Below are positions 1 to 8,970 of a DNA stretch of 64,000 nucleotides, piece by piece. The translations under genes and the position numbers were made by a program. Each line of letters opens with the position of its first letter. Position 1 is the first letter of the stretch. The DNA comes from Onthophagus taurus (taxonomy: Eukaryota > Arthropoda > Insecta > Coleoptera > Scarabaeidae): NCBI RefSeq assembly GCF_036711975.1, contig NC_091972.1:39065001-39129000 (forward strand). The letters are read 5' to 3'. Under the pieces are notes generated by a model, which worked only from the letters and a program-made list of their open reading frames with translations, was not told the DNA's origin and ran no database searches.

Positions 1-157
1 TTTTGTCGCGCTAGAATCACCAGCTGTCCCACTGTGCGCCGGCTGCTATATTATCGTAAATCAAATGATGCACTAAATAAATGAACAAATAATTTATTTT
101 TGAATGACCTTATCGTATTACAACTTCTGATATCTATCGGGAGACTGTTAATAACTG

Positions 158-1286
158 TTATAATCTGATACGTAAACGAATTTTTAAAAAATTTAAGCGA
201 GTGTAGAGGAGGACCTTTAAAAAGTAATCAATAATCAGGCCCAAAGTCTTTGCCGACGCTGCAAAGGGTACCCTCACGTCACCAACACAAACATCAAGGC
301 TAGACTTAATTGAATCACGATATTTCTGCGGTGAGAATAAAACCAGTTCAGTTTTCATGGAGTTAATTTTAAGGCCATGCCTGCGAGAGATCTCAACAAC
401 ATTCCGCAAGTCATCATTAATGTGTTGATTAGCTAACGCACACTCTGTTGGCAAGAAACTGTGGTACAACTGAGTGTTGTCTGCATAAAAATGTATTCTG
501 CAATATTTTAAGTGAGAATAAAATCTACTAGTGTAGACAGTGTATAGAAGCGGACCCAGGACAGAACCCTGCGGCACACCGGACCTTAAATCTACAGGAC
601 ACGATAATACCTCATCTATAATAACGTGCTGTTGCCGATGCGTTACATAATTATACAGCAAAGTGACTGCAATATCATCCAGCCCAATAAACTGTAACAC
701 AGATCGCAACAGTTCATGATCAATCATATCGAATGCCTTCGAAGAATCTAACAGACACAATACAGTAGCTCTGCCCCTATCCAACTCTCTCACAATATCG
801 TCAACAATTGTCAACAAAGCAGTTGCACAACTGTACCCCGAGCGAAATCCAGACTGTACATCTGGTAAGATTTTATTTTTATCAATATAGCTTCCACGCT
901 ATTGGAAATACACCCTCCGTCAAACAATGATTTATTATATGTGTGATATAATCTGTAATGTAAGGACAACAAAGTTTAATTAGATTTATATTCAATGTAT
1001 CTATTCCTGCTGCACTTGTTTTTATAGAATTTATAATTTCGTATATGTCAGAGTTACTTATCCTTTGAAATGTAAAAGTGTTACTATTAATTCGATTACT
1101 ACTATAATATCTGTACAAATCATCATCGAAAGGTAATAAAGATGAAACAGAATTGACATAATAAAAATTTAAATCATCAGGTCGTTGAAGATGCTCTGGT
1201 ATTGAATTGCCCGCAATACCGCCCATACCTACCGACCTCAACGCCCTCCAAGGATTACCTTTTTCACACCGAACCCGATTCTCCAA
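158..1286 (-). pseudogene. CR1/Jockey-like non-LTR reverse transcriptase, broken
   Basis: Two open stretches on the minus strand belong to one RT. 882-1286 gives the N-terminal finger region (SDIYEIINSIKTSAAGIDT). 158-817 gives the palm, with QSGFRSG just upstream, LDSSKAFDMIDHELL, SGVPQGSVLGPLL and YADNTQLYH. The catalytic YADD box reads YADN, so a metal-binding Asp is lost. The stretch normally linking the two parts (IPIPK..RPIS) is deleted around 820-880, and the frame is lost after 158. Endonuclease and 3' end are absent. The motif spacing fits a CR1/Jockey-type element, but the exact clade is inference. Dead copy. Confidence 0.85.
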
Positions 1287-1289
1287 AAA

Positions 1290-2889
1290 TGCCTTACGTT
1301 CACTATCAATGGCTGCATTAACCGTATTTCTACATAAGACATTAATGCTGAAACGAAACTTTTATTTATTGCTATAAGACCTCTGCTATCACTGCCTCGG
1401 CAGCTTTGCAGCTTCGGCTATTGAGTAACGCAATTGTATTAAAAAAGGTTTGACAGTTATTTTTACACTAAGGTTTCTTCCAGTGTCTCGGCAGTAAAAC
1501 TGCCAGTCCAATCTAACAATATAATTGAGTTAAAAAAAGATATTTATTGCCTGGATTCATACTTATGCACGCTCCACTACCTCAGCTGCTTGGCAACCTT
1601 GGCTTCTAAGTCACGCATTTTTTTCGACAGGTAAATTTACAAAATCACCGAAGTTAGAAATGTTACAAATAATCAAAATTATTACTTCAATGCTAAAAGT
1701 GACACCTTGGCTTTTTGTGGCGTACTTGCTGCCATAAAAGTTCAAAGTCAAAAGTTCAAAGGTTGCAGTCGTACTTAAAAATCTCAGACACAAATAAATC
1801 CAAAAGAATCCTTCCTAACGATAGCGACCAAATACAAGAAACTAGAAAATCTAAATAGTAAATTGTACAGAACGTTAGCAGTTCTTATCCTATGTGTATG
1901 TAGCAAAAGCAAAGACAACTTCGCAGTCAGAAACGATACAACGAAAATCATGCCAAGTAAATGGTAGTTACGAAATGAAAGTGATCATGCATTGCGGTTA
2001 ATTAAAAAAAAACTAAACAAAAACGAAGACTATTAGACTTGATAAGGTCGAACCGACCAACAGCAAAAGTGCATGAAATGGATAATAGTGAAGGAAGTGT
2101 GGTAATTGTTAAAAATAGCATTTCGACATAAATATAACAGTTACAACTATGAAATCCACTCAACCGGTAGCTCAACTTATTGGTCAACGGATGTTAACAA
2201 ACTCCCGTATCTAATTAACTTTTCCATCTCAAGGAAGTTATCGCCAAGTTTTAACAACGTTACAAAGGAGTTTGACCTAGGTTTTGACCGCTCTCCTATT
2301 ATGACAGTAGTCAAACAAAAAGAAAAAAAAAATCACTTTAACAACCCTGCTGATGAATTATAACATATTTAAAACCTTGTTAGAGCAAAACAAACTTAAG
2401 AATCTCACTGAAGATCCCTAATGAATTAAAAGACAAAGTGGAGAAATTCAGTTGCGATATTCAAGAAGCACTCTGGGGAGCTATACCGAAAATTGTCAAA
2501 AAATCCTAGAGCGAAAATTGTCATCCGCTTAGATTAAGTTAGGTAAGAAGAGACCATAAGTCCATGTAAATTTCTCTATGATATACTAAGTCTAAAGTGA
2601 ATAAGTCCACCAATAAGAAAAGAAGATCAATCATGGGCAAAAAAAAAATATCATTAAAAGCATAACTTTTTGCAGATTACATAGAGAAACTTTTCCACCT
2701 GATAAGTGCATTATAAATACAAACCTCCCATACATGGCGCTGACTATACATATAAGGTGGCCCATATGGTTTATTTTTTAAAATTAAAAAAAATGAACAA
2801 AAATCAATTTTTTTTGTATATTATTGGTTTGTTCGAAAGAGGAAACATTCCTATTATTTATGGAACAGGATTTTATTCATGTAGTTGCC
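1290..2889. other. No gene recognised; AT-rich, possible old repeat
   Basis: No credible protein in either strand. Two loosely similar stretches (about 1360-1440 and 1540-1620, both with CCTC(G/A)GC(A/T)GCTT-type words) sit about 180 bp apart and may be relics of a tandem repeat. Around 2545-2625 there are several AAGTCCA/AAGTCTA words resembling the subterminal words of the element at 22159-24695, which may mark a decayed relative. Confidence 0.4.
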
Positions 2890-3425
2890 TCGGCTGACTT
2901 CACAGTAGCGTATCCTGTTAAGAAAGTTTCAAGAAAGACCTTGGTAACGGTTTCTGGCCCTATCTCACGAATGGCTTGCTCGATATTCGCCTTAAGGGCC
3001 TGAATCATTAATGGATTGTTCGCATAACATTGGCCCTTCACGTCACCCCACAAAAAAAAGTCTAATGGCCGGCGTCAAATCGCAGCTCCGAGGTGGCCAA
3101 TTGACATCACCGAGACGGCTGATAACACGATTACCGAACTTGTAGCACAAAACATCGATTGTGGTCATTCTGCTGAAACCACAGATCCATGTCTTCAATT
3201 TCCGGCCATAAAAAATCATTTATCATGCCGCCGAGATGAAAATACGCTTCGTCAGAAAAGATGATTGTTCGGGCAAAATCGTTTTCCACTTCGAGCTGCT
3301 TTAAGGTCCAAAGTGAGAAGCGATAACGAAGCGAATGCTCGGCTATGGCAGCCACATAAGTTTACAATATTTCCCAACGTTGTTCAAGCGTAAAGCGATT
3401 CATTTCGTTCCGCGGAGATATGATA
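2890..3425 (-). pseudogene. mariner-type transposase fragment
   Basis: Minus-strand reading gives the DDE core of a Tc1/mariner-superfamily transposase. IIFSDEAYFHLGG lies near 3240-3270, DLWFQQND near 3180, RVISRLGDVNWPPRSCDLTP near 3080-3130, then KGQCYANNPLMIQALKANI to about 2950. The second catalytic Asp context (FQQDGA in relatives) is altered to FQQNDH, and at least two frame changes occur (near 3130 and 3060). No terminal inverted repeats were seen. N-terminal helix-turn-helix missing. Inactive fragment. Confidence 0.8.
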
Positions 3426-3489
3426 CTGACCTCCTGTCAAGATTTTCAGCGGGATAGAGCCTTTATACAAATTAAACATTAATACGTCC

Positions 3490-3940
3490 CAGCTCTTTGG
3501 AAAGTAGCACAAGTCATCATGATACCTAAATCAAGCAAATCACCAAACTATGTTACCTCATACAAACCAATTTTTCTATTATATTTTCCGGTAATATCAA
3601 AAATATTTGAAAAATTGACACAGATTAACATCACTTCTTGAATAAAGGAACATCATTTTGTCTCATCAGATTGGTTTTGAAACGGTCTGCTAAAACATCC
3701 AATAACTACATAGAGTCTCTACAATCTCGCAATCTCTCTACAACTACTTCCTGTAGAATCTATGGACTTAATAAAATCATATTTAAAAGGACACTGCTTC
3801 AGAGTACGACAAGAAGGCAAATACTGTTCCTTTCGTGTTATAAAAGTTGGCGAGATACCAGTGATATTCCTAAACTCAACGAGGCCACCACGGGAATATT
3901 CGCCGACTACATCGCTGTTTTGGCAGTCGATGAATGTGTA
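3490..3940 (+). pseudogene. Jockey-like RT fragment with internal deletions
   Basis: The plus strand around 3495-3610 reads ALWKVAQVIMIPKSSKSPNYVTSY and ends in SKIFEKL, a Jockey RT N-terminus. A further piece reads SYLKGHCFRVRQEGKY, and the end of the 3638-3952 frame reads TTGIFADYIAVLAVDE, matching the FADD palm motif with the second Asp changed to Tyr. Internal parts are missing and frames switch, so this is a deletion-ridden fossil. It stops where the repeat element at about 3940-4470 begins, consistent with that element having inserted into or next to it. Confidence 0.7.
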
Positions 3941-4470
3941 ATAGTATATTAAAAGCAAGTTTCGTAAGACACGTTTGAAATGCACGAATTCAAGTTGAAA
4001 AACGAGTGGCGAGGCCACGAGTTTTTTAACGAACGAGTGCTTTAAGTCTTATGAAACGTGTTTTTTATGCTATTTTTTGTAATTCGCGTTTTTATCCTTT
4101 TTTTTAACAAAAATAAAATAAATTTTGAGAATGTAGGGAAATAGGCATGCAGCAGTTGGTAACACCGTAGCACTTGATAATAGAAATTTGAATTGACAAT
4201 TAGAAACTGTCAAAACACAAAATGTATTCACCTGACAAAAATGTTTCATTGTGGACCTTGTATTCGATGCTAAGAACGTGTTTATACATCCATAGACAAA
4301 CATTGTCACATTGACAACTCGAAAAATTAATGACCCAATGTCACCAACTTGAACTGGTTCCATAAAATGTTACTAAAATCGCATTACAGTATCGGATGCT
4401 GTAAGGAGTCTCATTACAGCACCCGTTTGAGTACTGTTATAGCTTTCATTACCGTCGCGAATTACAAAAA
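3940..4470 (-). mobile_element. Small repeated element, copy 1
   Basis: Matches 16327-16912 in inverted orientation over its whole length. Shared landmarks: a 15-bp inverted repeat TTTTTGTAATTCGCG at 4068-4082, and its complement near 4455-4470; a block of repeated TGCTGTAA(T/G)GAGAC/TCATTACAGCA words near 4380-4430; and, outside one inverted repeat, a hairpin-rich tail (3950-4065) with CGAGTGGCGAGGCCACGAG and GTTTCGTAAGAC/GTTTCATAAGAC arms. Encodes the small protein at 4070-4363. Superfamily unknown. Confidence 0.75.
4070..4363 (-). CDS. Small two-segment hydrophobic protein of repeat copy 1
   Basis: 97-residue ORF with an ATG start. It begins MEPVQVGDIGS, has a hydrophobic stretch around residues 12-30, a middle containing FLASNTRSTM and VLTVSNCQFKFL, a second hydrophobic stretch near residues 65-85, and a lysine-rich end (KKKDKNANYKK). 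Copy 2 at 16434-16778 keeps the frame with mostly single-residue changes; the only length difference is an in-frame block of about 17 codons. That is more conservation than expected for a dead repeat, but translation is unproven. Function unknown; could be an element-encoded membrane peptide or a chance ORF. Confidence 0.45.
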   Translation of the reverse strand: MEPVQVGDIGSLIFRVVNVTMFVYGCINTFLASNTRSTMKHFCQVNTFCVLTVSNCQFKFLLSSATVLPTAACLFPYILKIYFIFVKKKDKNANYKK

Positions 4471-4475
4471 CTAAA

Positions 4476-4954
4476 TTTACGAACAAACGTATCGATTGCA
4501 TTCCTGTAATTATCAATACAATTATCACATTCTGACATATGTAGGTAAATATCTTGGCATGACGCTGATGACAAAAGTTCGGTGGAAAAAACACAGAAAA
4601 CAGGCGAGCAACTAGACATCAAATATCCATTCAAAACAAACTGCTCATATACAAGTAAATATTGATGTTTGTGTGGACTTACATTGTCCAAATATGGGGT
4701 GGTACTAAACAAAACAAAATATTGCCATAATACAAGAGATTGCAAAATAAAGTACTTGACGTTTTGTCAAAAACGCTTATTTACATCAAGAGTTGCAAAT
4801 AGGGACATATATTATGATAACCAGCTTCACCACCACGATAACGTCGAAGCTGTCTAGCTTCTCGAAAACAGTGGATTAGTACATCAGCTTAAAAGAACAA
4901 AACGTTTTAACCTAGTGAAGTGACTACAAACCAATGTTTGGTGAATGTAAAGTT
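4476..4954. other. No gene recognised
   Basis: Unique-looking AT-rich sequence between the small repeated element and the foldback element. Short open frames occur on both strands (for example about 4449-4745 minus), but none shows a recognisable domain. Confidence 0.4.
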
Positions 4955-4963
4955 GAAAAAACG

Positions 4964-5460
4964 ATGTGGCTGAAGTTAGATTCATATTCGAAGCTGTACC
5001 AGATTCAGATTCATAAAATTACAGTTGACCAGACAAGTATTGAACATATCAATTGAAAAATCGTTTTCTGAAACTACAGAAGTTGTAGCAATCTGCGACT
5101 ACCCTGGATAATTCGAATAGACCCTCTAGTATGTTCCCTGCCTACCCTCACCCTCAGAGTTGCCGTAGGGGCCGAGGGGTTCCTCCTTTTCAATAGCATA
5201 CTTAGATATTATTTTCTCAATAACTATAGACTGCAGCACCCTGGGACTAGTCTAGATTATTGCATTAGGTCCTCTGGTATCCTTCTAGCACACCCACACC
5301 CCCAGATTTGGCGGAGGGGCCGAAGGGTGAATTTTTTAATATTCCTCGTTTTCAATAGCAAAATTAAAAATTATTTTCTGAATAACTAATGACTACAGCG
5401 CCCTGGGACTGGTCTAAATTATTATATTCAAAATTTATTCAATATTTAGATTGATTTGAA
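4964..5460. repeat. Left arm of foldback element
   Basis: Inverted relative to the right arm: a unique outer ~190 bp, then about 1.7 copies of the 162-bp unit, recognised by CCCTGGGACTAGTCTAGATT, AGGTCCTCTGGTATCCTTCT and the GGGGCCGA(G/A)GGG word. Confidence 0.85.
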
Positions 5461-5543
5461 AGTATAATTTTCATATGGCTTTTACTTCTTTATTAATGAA
5501 ACTTGAACTACACTTTTCTAAATTTTGAGACGCATTAAAGCAT

Positions 5544-5961
5544 TTAAATTGAACAAAGATTGCAGGTAAATATGAAGGTAACGTGGGACGCTTGTTCAAA
5601 AGACATGTTTGGTGGAATATTGGCACAATTTTTAAAATGATACCACCGTTGACATTGATTGCAAAAAATGTATTGCGATTCGTTATAGAGATCACACCTA
5701 GGGCAGTACTTTTTAATATTTTCAGAATTTTCCAATAAGTACGTTCGTACCCTAAACCGGTATTCCTCTGTATCCAATTGTTTATTTACATAAAAAAGAT
5801 CATTAATATTGCCACGTTCTCCTATAACGCTCATAAAATATATAACAAATATTCCACAATTTGTGCTATCCGTTTGTTTAGGATATTTGTGGTCTTTAGT
5901 CATTTTGCAACCTTTAATATTTATTTGTTCATTACGACTTTTTGTTTTATTACACCTGTGG
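5544..5961 (-). pseudogene. Ulp1-type cysteine protease C-terminus fused to PHD finger
   Basis: The minus-strand ORF 5544-5903 (119 aa) has KQTDSTNCGIFVIYFM near its start. This matches the C48 (Ulp1/SENP) nucleophile box Q..S..CG.FV, with Cys16 as catalytic Cys. From about residue 64 follows a C4HC3 PHD-like zinc finger: CPRC, FCNQC, RWYH, NC, then CNLC. The frame stays open upstream of the ATG to about 5961, where TTTTTCCACAG on the minus strand looks like a splice acceptor, so this may be a last exon. The catalytic His/Asp part of the protease is missing. Ulp1 enzymes cleave SUMO-like modifiers; transposons, notably Mutator-like ones, are known to carry Ulp1 genes. The Ulp1-PHD order in an insect foldback element is the unusual point. 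Confidence 0.75.
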
Positions 5962-5989
5962 AAAAATTTTTTAATTTTGTTAAATATAA

Positions 5990-7510
5990 TATTATTCCAG
6001 GGTGTTGCAGTCTCTAGTTATTGAGAAAATAAGGTTTAAATTTGATATTGAAAACGAGGAATATTAAAAAATTCACCCTTCGGCCCCTACGGTAAATCTG
6101 GGGGGTGCCGATGGGCTACAAGGATACCAAAGGACCTAATGCAATAATCTAGACTAGTCGCAGGGTGCTGCATTCTCTAGTTATTGAGAAAATAAGGTTT
6201 AAATTTGATATTGAAAACGAGGAATATTAAAAAATTCACCCCTCGGCCCCTACGGCAAATCTGGAGGTGCTACTGTGCTAGAAGGATACCAGAGGACCTA
6301 ATGCAATAATCTAGACTAGTCCAGGGTGCTGCAGTGTCCAGTAATTGAGGATATAATTTTTAACTTTGCTATTGAAAACGAGGAATATTGAAAAATTTAC
6401 TCTTCGGCGCCTACGGCAAATCTGGGGGTGGTGATGGGCTAGAAGGATACCAGAGGACCTAATGCAATAATTTAGACTAGTCCAGGGTGCTGCAGTGTCC
6501 AGCAATTGAGGATATAATTTTTAACTTTGCTATTGAAAACGAGGAATATTGAAAAATTCACTCTTCGGCGCCTACGGCAAATCTGGGGGTGGTGATGGGC
6601 TAGAAGGATACCAGAGGACCTAATGCAATAATCTAGACTAGTCCCAGGGTGCTGCAGTGTCTAGTAATTGAAAAAATAATTTTTAACTTTGCTAGTGAAA
6701 ACGAGGAATATTGAAAAATTCACCCTTCGGCTCCTACGGCAAATCTGGGGGTGGTGATGGACTAGAAGGATACCAGAGGACCTAATGCAACAATCTAGAC
6801 TAGTCCCAGGGTGCTGCAGTGTCTAGTAATAGAGAAAATAATTTTTAACTTTGCTATTGAAAACGAGGAATATTGAAAAATTCACTCTTCGGCGCCTACG
6901 GCAAATCTGGGGGTGGTGATGGGCTAGAAGGATACCAGAGGACCTAATGCAATAATCTAGACTAGTCCCAGGGTGCTGCAGTGTCTAGTAATTGAAAAAA
7001 TAATTTTTAACTTTGCTAGTGAAAACGAGGAATATTGAAAAATTCACCCTTCGGCTCCTACGGCAAATCTGGGGGTGGTGATGGACTAGAAGGATACCAG
7101 AGGACCTAATGCAACAATCTAGACTAGTCCCAGGGTGCTGCAGTGTCTAGTAATAGAGAAAATAATTTTTAACTTTGCTATTGAAAACGAGGAATATTGA
7201 AAAATTCACCCTTCGGCCCCTACGGCAAATCTGGGGGTGCTGATGGGCTAGAAGGATACCAGAGGACCTAATGCAATAATCTAAACTAGTCCCAGGGTGC
7301 TGCAGTCTCTAGTTATTGAGAAAATAAAGTTTAAATTTGATATTGAAAACGAGTAATATTAAAAAATTCACCCTTCGGCCCCTACGGCAAATCTGGGGGT
7401 GCTGATGGGCTACAAGGATACCAGAGGACCTAATGCAATAATCTAGACTAACTAGTCCCAGGGTGCTGCAGTCTCTAGTTATTGAGAAAATAATATCTAA
7501 GTAAGCTATT
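5990..7510. repeat. 162-bp tandem array in right arm of foldback element
   Basis: About nine units with markers GATGGGCTAGAAGGATACC at 6110, 6273, 6433, 6594, 6756, 6918, 7080, 7243 and 7404, a period of 161-163 bp. Units at 6756 and 7080 share private variants (GATGGACTAG, GCAACAATC, AATAGAG), and those at 6594 and 6918 match each other, indicating a recent 324-bp dimer duplication. The left arm has under two units, so the arms have expanded unequally. Confidence 0.9.
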
Positions 7511-7744
7511 GAAAACGAGGAACCTCTCGGCCCCTACGGCAAGTCTAAGGGTGAGGGTAGACATGCAACATACTAGAGGGTCTATTCGAATTATCCAGGG
7601 TAGTCGCAGATTGCTACAACTTCTGTAGTTTCAGAAAACGATATTTTAATTGATATGTTCAATACTTGTCTGGTCAACTGTAATTGTATGAATCTGAATC
7701 TGGTACAGATTCGAATATGAATCTAACTTCAGCCACATGAAAAA

Positions 7745-7767
7745 ACGAACCTCTATTTGAGGTTCGT
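7745..7767. repeat. Short hairpin beside the foldback element
   Basis: ACGAACCTC, a 5-nt loop, then GAGGTTCGT: nine-base perfect arms beginning inside the right target duplication. May have marked the insertion site; no function is implied. Confidence 0.5.
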
Positions 7768-8467
7768 GGTACCAGAGTATGACCAGAGATACAATGACGG
7801 TATAAAGTTTAGCCGTAATGAAAGATATTATTGTACTTGATGGAGGATTCTGAATAATAATTAGTTCATTAATTGCTTAATCGAAGTTGTTTTTTCACTT
7901 TATAAACATACAACAATATTCGATTGAATATATTCGAAATCATCATGGCTCTTAGTGTGTCTAATCGTGTTATTATCCTTTTGCCTGAGGATTCCTACTA
8001 TAAAATCATAGCTATAAAATCACACTATACAATAATGTTCCGTTTTTCTTGCTTAGTAATTGTTTCAGTTGTCATTTTCGGTGATAGATTAGATAAAGCA
8101 TTACCTAATAAACAGTATTCCCTAATATTCTTTCAAGTTTTTATATGATATAATTTCTTTCTAGTTTTAGCAAATTTATTGCTATAAGTATATTAATATG
8201 GTAAGCATCCCATTGACAAACTCACTATTAATCTTACCACTATTATCTTTATTTTTGCCAAAAGATGATTGATCAAAAGATTTCTAAGTACCTACTGGTA
8301 GTAAATAAAAAAGAAAATATAAAATGCAATTTATTTAATTATAACCAGATTAAATTTCATTATAAATTACAATAAATTTAAATTTACATTTTAATAAATA
8401 CAAATAATACAATGAGTATTTATTTATTTTCTAATATTCTTAACACAATAATCTAAAACCTTTCATC
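7768..8467. other. No gene recognised
   Basis: AT-rich. One open frame (7924-8148 plus) shows no domain. Nothing else stands out apart from homopolymer runs. Confidence 0.4.
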
Positions 8468-8629
8468 CTAATCCATTTTGGCAACCTTCCTCGCTTTTCT
8501 TTTCCTTATTTTTTTCTTCACAGCACATACAACCAACAGATACATTTTGTACATACCATACATAATCACACAAATTGGTAAAATTGTTATAATTGCTATG
8601 TCTAGTGAACTTCCTTTAAGAAAATCCAT
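8468..8629 (-). CDS. Putative small membrane protein, or relic UGT C-terminus
   Basis: 53-codon minus-strand ORF, ATG at 8629, stop TAG at 8468. It reads MDFLKGSSLDIAIITILP, then a hydrophobic run to about residue 36 and a strongly basic end (VKKKIRKRKARKVAKMD). A stop lies 10 codons upstream of the ATG in frame. The SLDI-membrane segment-basic tail layout resembles the last 50 residues of many UGTs (vertebrate members read HSLDV before the membrane helix), and it lies just downstream of the UGT-A last exon on the same strand, so a relic or alternative UGT tail is possible. Otherwise an unrelated micropeptide or chance ORF. Confidence 0.3.
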   Translation of the reverse strand: MDFLKGSSLDIAIITILPICVIMYGMYKMYLLVVCAVKKKIRKRKARKVAKMD

Positions 8630-8970
8630 TTTTGAGAATTTTTCGGAATTAAATAGTACTTAATTTTTTTTGCGAAACAACGAATTTTCTCCACACATTT
8701 TCGAGCACTAATTTTAACTTTCAGCGGAAATAATTTAACGAGGTAAACCTTAACCATAGAGACAAGGTTGTGTGTAGGCGCTGATAAACTCACTGATAAA
8801 ACGAGATAAACAGAAATTATTCATGGAGGAGACTTTCTCTAAACACAAAAAATAATTAAACGAAACTTTATTATTACGTTATAATATAATTAAAAAGTGA
8901 TTAAATATTGATTTAAAATTGTTTAAAAAAATATTTCTTATAAAGTTATGCAACCAAACATACCTAACGA

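Larger units (their letters stand above)
4964..7738. mobile_element. Foldback DNA transposon with 9-bp target duplication (Mutator-like candidate)
   Basis: The two ends are inverted copies: 4964 onward starts ATGTGGCTGAAGTTAG and the right end, read inward from 7738, starts the same. The outer ~200 bp of each arm are near identical. The 9-bp word GAAAAAACG flanks both sides (4955-4963 and 7739-7747), a perfect target-site duplication. A 9-bp TSD with very long, tandem-repeat-filled arms is typical of foldback Mutator-like elements. The centre (5460-5990) holds a protease/PHD gene remnant on the minus strand. No Mutator transposase is present, so the copy would be non-autonomous. Mutator assignment is inference from TSD length and architecture. 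Confidence 0.8.

Noticed and set aside
5990..7510. Regularly spaced repeats suggesting a CRISPR array
   Set aside because: Units are contiguous 162-bp tandem copies with no unique spacers, in an insect-type genome, and form an arm of a foldback element.
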